A stretch of DNA of 64,000 nucleotides from Auanema rhodensis (GCA_964057225.1 OZ059894.1:1302001-1366000); one strand, 5' to 3'; shown: positions 25,626-40,500, counted from the first letter of the stretch. Made by a program: numbers and translations. Notes: generated by a model not told the origin, from the letters alone.

Positions 25626-28082
25626 TAACACAGATCGACGCAGCTTGAAAATCCGCATCGAATGCACTATACTACTTTGAGAAACGCTTAATACAAAAAT
25701 TAGTTATGATCGTTTGAAAAATGATGCATTAGTGTATGTTGAGTTTCCATGTACACTCAACATTGCTTCCAAAAACATTTTGACAAAAATTTTTTCGAAA
25801 AATTTCAAATCAATTTAGCAGAAAGTATATGTTTTTAGATTCCTTTTTTCAAGGCAAAGACGATGGACAATGTTATTCAACGAAAAAATTAATTCTTCAG
25901 GGTGAAAATCGAGGATATAAGTGTGAACTTATATCAGTTGATATCTCGGTGCATTTTTAAGCTAGCGCAAATCTGATAACACAGATCGACGCAGCTTAAA
26001 AATCCGCATCGAATGCACTATACTACATTGAGGAACGCTTAATACAAAAATTAGTTATGATCGTTTGAAAAATGATGCATTAGTGTATGTTGAGTTTCCA
26101 TGTACACTCAACATTGCTTCCAAAAACATTTTGACAAAAATTTTTTCGAAAAATTTCAAAATAATTTAGCAAAAAGTAGATGTTTTTAGATTTCTTTTTT
26201 CAAGGCAAAGACGATGGACAATGTTATTCAACGGAAAAATTAATTCTTCAGGGTGAAAATCGGGGATATAAGTGTGAACTTATATCAGTTGATATCTCGG
26301 TGCATTTTTAAGCTAGCGCAAATCTGATAACACAGATCGACGCAGCTTGAAAATCCGCATCGAATGCACTATACTACTTTGAGAAACGCTTAATACAAAA
26401 ATTAGTTATGATCGTTTGAAAAATGATGCATTAGTGTATGTTGAGTTTCCATGTACACTCAACATTGCTTCCAAAAACATTTTGACAAAAATTTTTTTGA
26501 AAAATTTCAAAATAATTTAGCAAAAAGTAGATGTTTTTAGATTCCTTTTTTCAAGGCAAAGACGATGGACAATGTTATTCAACGAAAAAATTAATTCTTC
26601 AGGGTGAAAATCGAGGATATAAGTGTGAACTTATATCAGTTGATATCTCGGTGCATTTTTAAGCTAGCGCAAATCTGATAACACAGATCGACGCAGCTTG
26701 AAAATCCGCATCGAATGCACTATACTACTTTGAGAAACGCTTAATACAAAAATTAGTTATGATCGTTTGAAAAATGATGCATTAGTGTATGTTGAGTTTC
26801 CATGTACACTCAACATTGCTTCCAAAAACATTTTGACAAAAATTTTTTCGAAAAATTTCAAATTAATTTAGCAGAAAGTATATGTTTTTAGATTCCTTTT
26901 TTTAAGGCAAAGACGATGGACAATGTTATTCAACGAAAAAATTAATTCTTCAGGGTGAAAATCGAGGATATAAGTGTGAACTTATATCAGTTGATATCTC
27001 GGTGCATTTTTAAGCTAGCGCAAATCTGATAACACAGATCGACGCAGCTTGAAAATCCGCATCGAATGCACTATACTTCATTGAGGAACGCTTAATACAA
27101 AAATTAGTTATGATCGTTTGAAAAATGATGCATTAGTGTATGTTGAGTTTCCATGTACACTCAACATAGCTTCCAAAAACATTTTGACAAAAATTTTTTC
27201 GAAAAATTTCAAAATAATTTAGCAGAAAGTAGATGTTTTTAGATTCCTTTTTTTAAGGCAAAGACGATGGACAATGTTATTCAACGAAAAAATTAATTCT
27301 TCAGGGTGAAAATCGAGGATATAAGTGTGAACTTATATCAGTTGATATCTCGGTGCATTTTTAAGCTAGCGCAAATCTGATAACACAGATCGACGCAGCT
27401 TGAAAATCCGCATCGAATGCACTATACTACTTTGAGAAACGCTTAATACAAAAATCAGTTATGATCGTTTGAAAAATGATGCATTAGTGTATGTTGAGTT
27501 TCCATGTACACTCAACATTGCTTCCAAAAACATTTTGACAAAAATTTTTTCGAAAAATTTCAAAATAATTTAGCAAAAAGTAGATGTTTTTAGATTCCTT
27601 TTTTCAAGGCGAAGACGATGGACAATGTTATTCAACGAAAAAATTAATTCTTCAGGGTGAAAATCGAGGATATAAGTGTGAACTTATATCAGTTGATATC
27701 TCGGTGCATTTTTAAGCTAGCGCAAATCTGATAACACAGATCGACGCAGCTTGAAAATCCGCATCGAATGCACTATACTACTTTGAGAAACGCTTAATAC
27801 AAAAATTAGTTATGATCGTTTGAAAAATGATGCATTAGTGTATGTTGAGTTTCCATGTACACTCAACATAGCTTCCAAAAACATTTTGACAAAATTTTTT
27901 TCGAAAAATTTCAAAATAATTTAGCAGAAAGTAGATGTTTTTAGATTCCTTTTTTTAAGGCAAAGACGACGGACAATGTTATTCAACGAAAAAATTAATT
28001 CTTCAGGGTGAAAATCGAGGATATAAGTGTGAACTTATATCAGTTGATATCTCGGTGCATTTTTAAGCTAGCGCAAATCTGA

Positions 28083-29486
28083 TAACACAGATCGACGCAG
28101 CTTGAAAATCCGCATCGAATGCACTATACTACTTTGAGAAACGCTTAATACAAAAATTAGTTATGATCGTTTGAAAAATGATGCATTAGTGTATGTTGAG
28201 TTTCCATGTACACTCAACATAGCTTCCAAAAACATTTTGACAAAAATGTTTTCGAAAAATTTCAAAATAATTTAGCAGAAAGTAGATGTTTTTAGATTCC
28301 TTTTTTTAAGGCAAAGACGATAGACAATGTTATTCAACGAAAAAATTAATTCTTCAGGGTGAAAATCGAGGATATAAGTGTGAACTTATATCACTTGATA
28401 TCTCGGTGCATTTTTAAGCTAGCGCAAATCTGATAACACAGATCGACGCAGCTTGAAAATCCGCATCGAATGCATTATACTACTTTGAGAAACGCTTAAT
28501 ACAAAAATTAGTTATGATCGTTTAAAAAATGATGCATTAGTGTATGTTGAGTTTCCATGTACACTCAACATAGCTTCCAAAAACATTTTGACAAAAATTT
28601 TTTCGAAAAATTTCAAAATAATTTAGCAGAAAGTAGATGTTTTTAGATTCCTTTTTTTAAGGCAAAGACGATAGACAATGTTATTCAACGAAAAAATTAA
28701 TTCTTCAGGGTGAAAATCGAGGATATAAGTGTGAACTTATATCAGTTGATATCTCGGTGCATTTTTAAGCTAGCGCAAATCTGATAACACAGATCGACGC
28801 AGCTTGAAAATCCGCATCGAATGCATTATACTACTTTGAGAAACGCTTAATACAAAAATTAGTTATGATCGTTTGAAAAATGATGCATTAGTGTATGTTG
28901 AGTTTCCATGTACACTCAACATAGCTTCCAAAAACATTTTGACAAAAATTTTTTCGAAAAATTTCAAAATAATTTAGCAGAAAGTAGATGTTTTTAGATT
29001 CCTTTTTTTAAGGCAAAGACGATAGACAATGTTATTCAACGAAAAAATTAATTCTTCAGGCTGAAAATCGAGGATATAAGTGTGAACTTATATCAGTTGA
29101 TATCTCGGTGCATTTTTAAGCTAGCGCAAATCTGATAACACAGATCGACGCAGCTTGAAAATCCGCATCGAATGCATTATACTACTTTGAGAAACGCTTA
29201 ATACAAAAATTAGTTATGATCGTTTGAAAAATGATGCATTAGTGTATGTTGAGTTTGCATGTACACTCAACATAGCTTCCAAAAACATTTTGACAAAAAT
29301 TTTTTCGAAAAATTTCAGAATAATTTAGCAAAAAGTAGATGTTTTTAGATTTCTTTTCTCAAGGCAAAGACGATGGACAATGTTATTCAACGAAAAAATT
29401 AATTCTTCAGGGTGAAAATCGAGGATATAAGTGTGAACTTATATCAGTTGATATCTCGGTGCATTTTCAAGCTAGCGCAAATCTGA
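28083..29486. repeat. Distinctive four-monomer module c81-c84
   Basis: c81 has G166, A240 and C312 (CACTTG). c82 and c83 have T42 and A240, and c83 also has C277 (GGCTGA). c84 has T42, G122, C223 and C333. The module recurs at 40019-41422 (c115-c118) and 54059-55462 (c155-c158). In the third copy the last monomer is altered in its 3' part. Partial or recombined forms occur at 43529-44230, 51953-52654, 55814-56164 and 57920-58621. Confidence 0.85.
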
Positions 29487-32400
29487 TAACACAGATCGAC
29501 GCAGCTTGAAAATCCGCATCGAATGCACTATACTACTTTGAGAAACGCTTAATACAAAAATTAGTTATGATCGTTTGAAAAATGATGCATTAGTGTATGT
29601 TGAGTTTCCATGTACACTCAACATTGCTTCCAAAAACATTTTGGCAAAAATTTTTTCGAAAAATTTCAAAATAATTTAGCAGAAAGTAGATGTTTTTAGA
29701 TTCCTTTTTTCAAGGCAAAGACGATGGACAATGTTATTCAACGAAAAAATTAATTCTTCAGGGTGAAAATCGAGGATATAAGTGTTAACTTATATCAGTT
29801 GATATCTCGGTGCATTTTTAAGCTAGCGCAAATCTGATAACACAGATCGACGCAGCTTGAAAATCCGCATCGAATGCACTATACTACATTGAGGAACGCT
29901 TAATACAAAAATTAGTTATGATCGTTTGAAAAATGATGCATTAGTGTATGTTGAGTTTCCATGTACACTCAACATAGCTTCCAAAAACATTTTGACAAAA
30001 ATTTTTTCAAAAAATTTCAGAATAATTTAGCAAAAAGTAGATGTTTTTAGATTCCTTTTTTCAAGGCAAAGACGATGGACAATGTTATTCAACGAAAAAA
30101 TTAATTCTTCAGGGTGAAAATCGAGGATATAAGTGTGAACTTATATCAGTTGATATCTCGGTGCATTTTTAAGCTAGCGCAAATCTGATAACACAGATCG
30201 ACGCAGCTTGAAAATCCGCATCGAATGCACTATACTACATTGAGGAACGCTTAATACAAAAATTAGTTATGATCGTTTGAAAAATGATGCATTAGTGTAT
30301 GTTGAGTTTCCATGTACACTCAACATAGCTTCCAAAAACATTTTGACAAAAATTTTTTCGAAAAATTTCAGAATAATTTAGCAAAAAGTAGATGTTTTTA
30401 GATTTCTTTTTTTAAGGCAAAGACGATGGACAATGTTATTCAACGAAAAAATTAATTCTTCAGGGTGAAAATCGAGGATATAAGTGTGAACTTATATCAG
30501 TTGATATCTCGGTGCATTTTCAAGCTAGCGCAAATCTGATAACACAGATCGACGCAGCTTGAAAATCCGCATCGAATGCACTATACTACTTTGAGAAACG
30601 CTTAATACAAAAATTAGTTATGATCGTTTGAAAAATGATGCATTAGTGTATGTTGAGTTTCCATGTACACTCAACATTGCTTCCAAAAACATTTTGGCAA
30701 AAATTTTTTCGAAAAATTTCAAAATAATTTAGCAGAAAGTAGATGTTTTTAGATTCCTTTTTTCAAGGCAAAGACGATGGACAATGTTATTCAACGAAAA
30801 AATTAATTCTTCAGGGTGAAAATCGAGGATATAAGTGTTAACTTATATCAGTTGATATCTCGGTGCATTTTTAAGCTAGCGCAAATCTGATAACACAGAT
30901 CGACGCAGCTTGAAAATCCGCATCGAATGCACTATACTACATTGAGGAACGCTTAATACAAAAATTAGTTATGATCGTTTGAAAAATGATGCATTAGTGT
31001 ATGTTGAGTTTCCATGTACACTCAACATAGCTTCCAAAAACATTTTGACAAAAATTTTTTCAAAAAATTTCAGAATAATTTAGCAAAAAGTAGATGTTTT
31101 TAGATTCCTTTTTTCAAGGCAAAGACGATGGACAATGTTATTCAACGAAAAAATTAATTCTTCAGGGTGAAAATCGAGGATATAAGTGTGAACTTATATC
31201 AGTTGATATCTCGGTGCATTTTTAAGCTAGCGCAAATCTGATAACACAGATCGACGCAGCTTGAAAATCCGCATCGAATGCACTATACTACTTTGAGAAA
31301 CGCTTAATACAAAAACTAGTTATGATCGTTTGAAAAATGATGCATTAGTGTATGTTGAGTTTCCATGTACACTCAACATTGCTTCCAAAAACATTTTGAC
31401 AAAAATTTTTTCGAAAAATTTCAAATTAATTTAGCAGAAAGTATATGTTTTTAGATTCCTTTTTTCAAGGCAAAGATGATGGACAATGTTATTCAACGAA
31501 AAAATTAATTCTTCAGGGTGAAAATCGAGGATATAAGTGTGAACTTATATCAGTTGATATCTCGGTGCATTTTTAAGCTAGCGCAAATCTGATAACACAG
31601 ATCGACGCAGCTTGAAAATCCGCATCGAATGCACTATACTACATTGAGGAACGCTTAATACAAAAATTAGTTATGATCGTTTGAAAAATGATGCATTAGT
31701 GTATGTTGAGTTTCCATGTACACTCAACATTGCTTCCAAAAACATTTTGACAAAAATTTTTTCGAAAAATTTCAGAATAATTTAGCAAAAAGTAGATGTT
31801 TTTAGATTCCTTTTTTCAAGGCAAAGACGATGGACAATGTTATTCAACGAAAAAATTAATTCTTCAGGGTGAAAATCGAGGATATAAGTGTGAACTTATA
31901 TCAGTTGATATCTCGGTGCATTTTTAAGCTAGCGCAAATCTGATAACACAGATCGACGCAGCTTAAAAATCCGCATCGAATGCACTATACTACATTGAGG
32001 AACGCTTAATACAAAAATTAGTTATGATCGTTTGAAAAATGATGCATTAGTGTATGTTGAGTTTCCATGTACACTCAACATAGCTTCCAAAAACATTTTG
32101 ACAAAAATTTTTTCGAAAAATTTCAGAATAATTTAGCAAAAAGTAGATGTTTTTAGATTTCTTTTTTTAAGGCAAAGACGATGGACAATGTTATTCAACG
32201 AAAAAATTAATTCTTCAGGGTGAAAATCGAGGATATAAGTGTGAACTTATATCAGTTGATATCTCGGTGCATTTTTAAGCTAGCGCAAATCTGATAACAC
32301 AGATCGACGCAGCTTGAAAATCCGCATCGAATGCACTATACTACTTTGAGAAACGCTTAATACAAAAATTAGTTATGATCGTTTGAAAAATGATGCATTA

Positions 32401-33698
32401 GTGTATGTTGAGTTTCCATGTACACTCAACATTGCTTCCAAAAACATTTTGACAAAAATTTTTTCGAAAAATTTCAGAATATTTTAGCAAAAAGTAGATG
32501 TTTTTAGATTCCTTTTTTCAAGGCAAAGACGATGGACAATGTTATTCAACGAAAAAATTAATTCTTCAGGGTGAAAATCGAGGATATAAGTGTGAACTTA
32601 TATCAGTTGATATCTCGGTGCATTTTTAAGCTAGCGCAAATCTGATAACACAGATCGACGCAGCTTGAAAATCCGCATCGAATGCACTATACTACATTGA
32701 GGAACGCTTAATACAAAAATTAGTTATGATCGTTTGAAAAATGATGCATTAGTGTATGTTGAGTTTCCATGTACACTCAACATAGCTTCCAAAAACATTT
32801 TGACAAAAATTTTTTCGAAAAATTTCAGAATAATTTAGCAAAAAGTAGATGTTTTTAGATTTCTTTTTTTGAGGCAAAGACGATGGACAATGTTATTCAA
32901 CGAAAAAATTAATTCTTCAGGGTGAAAATCGAGGATATAAGTGTGAACTTATATCAGTTGATATCTCGGTGCATTTTTAAGCTAGCGCAAATCTGATAAC
33001 ACAGATCGACGCAGCTTAAAAATCCGCATCGAATGCACTATACTACATTGAGGAACGCTTAATACAAAAATTAGTTATGATCGTTTGAAAAATGATGCAT
33101 TAGTGTATGTTGAGTTTCCATGTACACTCAACATTGCTTCCAAAAACATTTTGACAAAAATTTTTTCGAAAAATTTCAGAATAATTTAGCAAAAAGTAGA
33201 TGTTTTTAGATTCCTTTTTTCAAGGCAAAGACGATGGACAATGTTATTCAACGAAAAAATTAATTCTTCAGGGTGAAAATCGAGGATATAAGTGTGAACT
33301 TATATCAGTTGATATCTCGGTGCATTTTTAAGCTAGCGCAAATCTGATAACACAGATCGACGCAGCTTGAAAATCCGCATCGAATGCACTATACTACTTT
33401 GAGAAACGCTCAATACAAAAATTAGTTATGATCGTTTGAAAAATGATGCATTAGTGTATGTTGAGTTTCCATGTACACTCAACATTGCTTCCAAAAACAT
33501 TTTGACAAAAATTTTTTCGAAAAATTTCAAATTAATTTAGCAGAAAGTATATGTTTTTAGATTCCTTTTTTCAAGGCAAAGACGATGGACAATGTTATTC
33601 AACGAAAAAATTAATTCTTCAGGGTGAAAATCGAGGATATAAGTGTGAACTTATATCAGTTGATATCTCGGTGCATTTTTAAGCTAGCGCAAATCTGA

Positions 33699-34050
33699 TA
33701 ACACAGATCGACGCAGCTTAAAAATCCGCATCGAATGCACTATACTACATTGAGGAACGCTTAATACAAAAAATTAGTTATGATCGTTTGAAAAATGATG
33801 CATTAGTGTATGTTGAGTTTCCATGTACACTCAACATTGCTTCCAAAAACATTTTGACAAAAATTTTTTCGAAAAATTTCAGAATAATTTAGCAAAAAGT
33901 AGATGTTTTTAGATTCCTTTTTTCAAGGCAAAGACGATGGACAATGTTATTCAACGAAAAAATTAATTCTTCAGGGTGAAAATCGAGGATATAAGTGTGA
34001 ACTTATATCAGTTGATATCTCGGTGCATTTTTAAGCTAGCGCAAATCTGA
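33699..34050. repeat. 352-bp monomer with 1-bp insertion (c97)
   Basis: Same extra A and same background as c63 and c73, again directly before a C186 monomer (34051). Confidence 0.9.
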
Positions 34051-37000
34051 TAACACAGATCGACGCAGCTTGAAAATCCGCATCGAATGCACTATACTAC
34101 TTTGAGAAACGCTTAATACAAAAATTAGTTATGATCGTTTGAAAAATGATGCATTAGTGTATGTTGAGTTTCCATGTACACTCAACATTGCTTCCAAAAA
34201 CATTTTGACAAAAATTTTTTCGAAAAATTTCAAATCAATTTAGCAGAAAGTATATGTTTTTAGATTCCTTTTTTCAAGGCAAAGACGATGGACAATGTTA
34301 TTCAACGAAAAAATTAATTCTTCAGGGTGAAAATCGAGGATATAAGTGTGAACTTATATCAGTTGATATCTCGGTGCATTTTTAAGCTAGCGCAAATCTG
34401 ATAACACAGATCGACGCAGCTTAAAAATCCGCATCGAATGCACTATACTACATTGAGGAACGCTTAATACAAAAATTAGTTATGATCGTTTGAAAAATGA
34501 TGCATTAGTGTATGTTGAGTTTCCATGTACACTCAACATTGCTTCCAAAAACATTTTGACAAAAATTTTTTCGAAAAATTTCAAAATAATTTAGCAAAAA
34601 GTAGATGTTTTTAGATTTCTTTTTTCAAGGCAAAGACGATGGACAATGTTATTCAACGGAAAAATTAATTCTTCAGGGTGAAAATCGGGGATATAAGTGT
34701 GAACTTATATCAGTTGATATCTCGGTGCATTTTTAAGCTAGCGCAAATCTGATAACACAGATCGACGCAGCTTGAAAATCCGCATCGAATGCACTATACT
34801 ACATTGAGGAACGCTTAATACAAAAATTAGTTATGATCGTTTGAAAAATGATGCATTAGTGTATGTTGAGTTTCCATGTACACTCAACATAGCTTCCAAA
34901 AACATTTTGACAAAAATTTTTTCGAAAAATTTCAGAATAATTTAGCAAAAAGTAGATGTTTTTAGATTTCTTTTTTTAAGGCAAAGACGATGGACAATGT
35001 TATTCAACGAAAAAATTAATTCTTCAGGGTGAAAATCGAGGATATAAGTGTGAACTTATATCAGTTGATATCTCGGTGCATTTTTAAGCTAGCGCAAATC
35101 TGATAACACAGATCGACGCAGCTTGAAAATCCGCATCGAATGCACTATACTACATTGAGGAACGCTTAATACAAAAATTAGTTATGATCGTTTGAAAAAT
35201 GATGCATTAGTGTATGTTGAGTTTCCATGTACACTCAACATTGCTTCCAAAAACATTTTGACAAAAATTTTTTCGAAAAATTTCAGAATAATTTAGCAAA
35301 AAGTAGATGTTTTTAGATTCCTTTTTTCAAGGCAAAGACGATGGACAATGTTATTCAACGAAAAAATTAATTCTTCAGGGTGAAAATCGAGGATATAAGT
35401 GTGAACTTATATCAGTTGATATCTCGGTGCATTTTTAAGCTAGCGCAAATCTGATAACACAGATCGACGCAGCTTAAAAATCCGCATCGAATGCACTATA
35501 CTACATTGAGGAACGCTTAATACAAAAATTAGTTATGATCGTTTGAAAAATGATGCATTAGTGTATGTTGAGTTTCCATGTACACTCAACATAGCTTCCA
35601 AAAACATTTTGACAAAAATTTTTTCGAAAAATTTCAGAATAATTTAGCAAAAAGTAGATGTTTTTAGATTTCTTTTTTTAAGGCAAAGACGATGGACGAT
35701 GTTATTCAACGAAAAAATTAATTCTTCAGGGTGAAAATCGAGGATATAAGTGTGAACTTATATCAGTTGATATCTCGGTGCATTTTTAAGCTAGCGCAAA
35801 TCTGATAACACAGATCGACGCAGCTTGAAAATCCGCATCGAATGCACTATACTACTTTGAGAAACGCTTAATACAAAAATTAGTTATGATCGTTTGAAAA
35901 ATGATGCATTAGTGTATGTTGAGTTTCCATGTACACTCAACATTGCTTCCAAAAACATTTTGACAAAAATTTTTTCGAAAAATTTCAGAATATTTTAGCA
36001 AAAAGTAGATGTTTTTAGATTCCTTTTTTCAAGGCAAAGACGATGGACAATGTTATTCAACGAAAAAATTAATTCTTCAGGGTGAAAATCGAGGATATAA
36101 GTGTGAACTTATATCAGTTGATATCTCGGTGCATTTTTAAGCTAGCGCAAATCTGATAACACAGATCGACGCAGCTTGAAAATCCGCATCGAATGCACTA
36201 TACTACATTGAGGAACGCTTAATACAAAAATTAGTTATGATCGTTTGAAAAATGATGCATTAGTGTATGTTGAGTTTCCATGTACACTCAACATAGCTTC
36301 CAAAAACATTTTGACAAAAATTTTTTCGAAAAATTTCAGAATAATTTAGCAAAAAGTAGATGTTTTTAGATTTCTTTTTTTGAGGCAAAGACGATGGACA
36401 ATGTTATTCAACGAAAAAATTAATTCTTCAGGGTGAAAATCGAGGATATAAGTGTGAACTTATATCAGTTGATATCTCGGTGCATTTTTAAGCTAGCGCA
36501 AATCTGATAACACAGATCGACGCAGCTTAAAAATCCGCATCGAATGCACTATACTACATTGAGGAACGCTTAATACAAAAATTAGTTATGATCGTTTGAA
36601 AAATGATGCATTAGTGTATGTTGAGTTTCCATGTACACTCAACATTGCTTCCAAAAACATTTTGACAAAAATTTTTTCGAAAAATTTCAGAATAATTTAG
36701 CAAAAAGTAGATGTTTTTAGATTCCTTTTTTCAAGGCAAAGACGATGGACAATGTTATTCAACGAAAAAATTAATTCTTCAGGGTGAAAATCGAGGATAT
36801 AAGTGTGAACTTATATCAGTTGATATCTCGGTGCATTTTTAAGCTAGCGCAAATCTGATAACACAGATCGACGCAGCTTGAAAATCCGCATCGAATGCAC
36901 TATACTACTTTGAGAAACGCTTAATACAAAAATTAGTTATGATCGTTTGAAAAATGATGCATTAGTGTATGTTGAGTTTCCATGTACACTCAACATTGCT

Positions 37001-37209
37001 TCCAAAAACATTTTGACAAAAATTTTTTCGAAAAATTTCAAATTAATTTAGCAGAAAGTATATGTTTTTAGATTCCTTTTTTCAAGGCAAAGACGATGGA
37101 CAATGTTATTCAACGAAAAAATTAATTCTTCAGGGTGAAAATCGAGGATATAAGTGTGAACTTATATCAGTTGATATCTCGGTGCATTTTTAAGCTAGCG
37201 CAAATCTGA

Positions 37210-37561
37210 TAACACAGATCGACGCAGCTTAAAAATCCGCATCGAATGCACTATACTACACTGAGGAACGCTTAATACAAAAAATTAGTTATGATCGTTT
37301 GAAAAATGATGCATTAGTGTATGTTGAGTTTCCATGTACACTCAACATTGCTTCCAAAAACATTTTGACAAAAATTTTTTCGAAAAATTTCAGAATAATT
37401 TAGCAAAAAGTAGATGTTTTTAGATTCCTTTTTTCAAGGCAAAGACGATGGACAATGTTATTCAACGAAAAAATTAATTCTTCAGGGTGAAAATCGAGGA
37501 TATAAGTGTGAACTTATATCAGTTGATATCTCGGTGCATTTTTAAGCTAGCGCAAATCTGA
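37210..37561. repeat. 352-bp monomer with 1-bp insertion (c107)
   Basis: Same extra A and same neighbours as the other three. It carries a private T to C at p52 (CACTGAGG near 37260), which must post-date the duplication. Confidence 0.9.
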
Positions 37562-40500
37562 TAACACAGATCGACGCAGCTTGAAAATCCGCATCGAATG
37601 CACTATACTACTTTGAGAAACGCTTAATACAAAAATTAGTTATGATCGTTTGAAAAATGATGCATTAGTGTATGTTGAGTTTCCATGTACACTCAACATT
37701 GCTTCCAAAAACATTTTGACAAAAATTTTTTCGAAAAATTTCAAATCAATTTAGCAGAAAGTATATGTTTTTAGATTCCTTTTTTCAAGGCAAAGACGAT
37801 GGACAATGTTATTCAACGAAAAAATTAATTCTTCAGGGTGAAAATCGAGGATATAAGTGTGAACTTATATCAGTTGATATCTCGGTGCATTTTTAAGCTA
37901 GCGCAAATCTGATAACACAGATCGACGCAGCTTAAAAATCCGCATCGAATGCACTATACTACATTGAGGAACGCTTAATACAAAAATTAGTTATGATCGT
38001 TTGAAAAATGATGCATTAGTGTATGTTGAGTTTCCATGTACACTCAACATTGCTTCCAAAAACATTTTGACAAAAATTTTTTCGAAAAATTTCAAAATAA
38101 TTTAGCAAAAAGTAGATGTTTTTAGATTTCTTTTTTCAAGGCAAAGACGATGGACAATGTTATTCAACGGAAAAATTAATTCTTCAGGGTGAAAATCGGG
38201 GATATAAGTGTGAACTTATATCAGTTGATATCTCGGTGCATTTTTAAGCTAGCGCAAATCTGATAACACAGATCGACGCAGCTTGAAAATCCGCATCGAA
38301 TGCACTATACTACTTTGAGAAACGCTTAATACAAAAATTAGTTATGATCGTTTGAAAAATGATGCATTAGTGTATGTTGAGTTTCCATGTACACTCAACA
38401 TTGCTTCCAAAAACATTTTGACAAAAATTTTTTTGAAAAATTTCAAAATAATTTAGCAAAAAGTAGATGTTTTTAGATTCCTTTTTTCAAGGCAAAGACG
38501 ATGGACAATGTTATTCAACGAAAAAATTAATTCTTCAGGGTGAAAATCGAGGATATAAGTGTGAACTTATATCAGTTGATATCTCGGTGCATTTTTAAGC
38601 TAGCGCAAATCTGATAACACAGATCGACGCAGCTTGAAAATCCGCATCGAATGCACTATACTACTTTGAGAAACGCTTAATACAAAAATTAGTTATGATC
38701 GTTTGAAAAATGATGCATTAGTGTATGTTGAGTTTCCATGTACACTCAACATTGCTTCCAAAAACATTTTGACAAAAATTTTTTCGAAAAATTTCAAATT
38801 AATTTAGCAGAAAGTATATGTTTTTAGATTCCTTTTTTTAAGGCAAAGACGATGGACAATGTTATTCAACGAAAAAATTAATTCTTCAGGGTGAAAATCG
38901 AGGATATAAGTGTGAACTTATATCAGTTGATATCTCGGTGCATTTTTAAGCTAGCGCAAATCTGATAACACAGATCGACGCAGCTTGAAAATCCGCATCG
39001 AATGCACTATACTTCATTGAGGAACGCTTAATACAAAAATTAGTTATGATCGTTTGAAAAATGATGCATTAGTGTATGTTGAGTTTCCATGTACACTCAA
39101 CATAGCTTCCAAAAACATTTTGACAAAAATTTTTTCGAAAAATTTCAAAATAATTTAGCAGAAAGTAGATGTTTTTAGATTCCTTTTTTTAAGGCAAAGA
39201 CGATGGACAATGTTATTCAACGAAAAAATTAATTCTTCAGGGTGAAAATCGAGGATATAAGTGTGAACTTATATCAGTTGATATCTCGGTGCATTTTTAA
39301 GCTAGCGCAAATCTGATAACACAGATCGACGCAGCTTGAAAATCCGCATCGAATGCACTATACTACTTTGAGAAACGCTTAATACAAAAATCAGTTATGA
39401 TCGTTTGAAAAATGATGCATTAGTGTATGTTGAGTTTCCATGTACACTCAACATTGCTTCCAAAAACATTTTGACAAAAATTTTTTCGAAAAATTTCAAA
39501 ATAATTTAGCAAAAAGTAGATGTTTTTAGATTCCTTTTTTCAAGGCGAAGACGATGGACAATGTTATTCAACGAAAAAATTAATTCTTCAGGGTGAAAAT
39601 CGAGGATATAAGTGTGAACTTATATCAGTTGATATCTCGGTGCATTTTTAAGCTAGCGCAAATCTGATAACACAGATCGACGCAGCTTGAAAATCCGCAT
39701 CGAATGCACTATACTACTTTGAGAAACGCTTAATACAAAAATTAGTTATGATCGTTTGAAAAATGATGCATTAGTGTATGTTGAGTTTCCATGTACACTC
39801 AACATAGCTTCCAAAAACATTTTGACAAAATTTTTTTCGAAAAATTTCAAAATAATTTAGCAGAAAGTAGATGTTTTTAGATTCCTTTTTTTAAGGCAAA
39901 GACGACGGACAATGTTATTCAACGAAAAAATTAATTCTTCAGGGTGAAAATCGAGGATATAAGTGTGAACTTATATCAGTTGATATCTCGGTGCATTTTT
40001 AAGCTAGCGCAAATCTGATAACACAGATCGACGCAGCTTGAAAATCCGCATCGAATGCACTATACTACTTTGAGAAACGCTTAATACAAAAATTAGTTAT
40101 GATCGTTTGAAAAATGATGCATTAGTGTATGTTGAGTTTCCATGTACACTCAACATAGCTTCCAAAAACATTTTGACAAAAATGTTTTCGAAAAATTTCA
40201 AAATAATTTAGCAGAAAGTAGATGTTTTTAGATTCCTTTTTTTAAGGCAAAGACGATAGACAATGTTATTCAACGAAAAAATTAATTCTTCAGGGTGAAA
40301 ATCGAGGATATAAGTGTGAACTTATATCACTTGATATCTCGGTGCATTTTTAAGCTAGCGCAAATCTGATAACACAGATCGACGCAGCTTGAAAATCCGC
40401 ATCGAATGCATTATACTACTTTGAGAAACGCTTAATACAAAAATTAGTTATGATCGTTTGAAAAATGATGCATTAGTGTATGTTGAGTTTCCATGTACAC

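Larger units (their letters stand above)
20359..27029. repeat. Roughly 10-monomer higher-order repeat inside copy A
   Basis: The series A22/T217/T225, then T188 with G183, then G226, then A22/T139, then T185/T203, then the insertion monomer, C186, then the double-G monomer occurs as c59-c65 (with the T185/T203 monomer absent) and again as c68-c75. The repeat interval from c59 to c68 is 3160 bp, nine monomers plus the 1-bp insertion. After the second pass the order changes at c76 (T171). Confidence 0.8.
20008..31241. repeat. Segmental duplication, copy A (32 monomers, 11.2 kb)
   Basis: c58-c62 match c91-c95 and c63-c89 match c97-c123 in order and in rare marker variants. Examples are the 1-bp insertion monomer, C186, the paired G changes near p259 and p287, T171, GCGAAGACG at p231, GACGACGG at p239, C312, C277, G122 and A172. 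Copy B has one additional monomer (c96). Differences seen after duplication are few: c68 has T at p19, c72 has A in TAAAT at 25188, c82 has A at p91, c62 has C333, and c107 in copy B has C at p52. Coordinates of c66 and c100 differ by 11936, that is 34 monomers plus two 1-bp insertions. Confidence 0.85.
31944..38263. repeat. 10-monomer higher-order repeat inside copy B (3511 bp)
   Basis: c92-c101 and c102-c109 repeat the same series as in copy A, here in full. The interval from 31944 to 35455 is 3511 bp, ten monomers plus the 1-bp insertion. G at p243 (GGACGATG) marks c102 and its copy-A partner c68 only. Confidence 0.8.

Noticed and set aside
21763-37561. The four extra-A monomers as independent homopolymer sequencing errors
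   Set aside because: All four sit on the same variant background and next to the same C186 monomer, so they are one inherited event copied by duplication.
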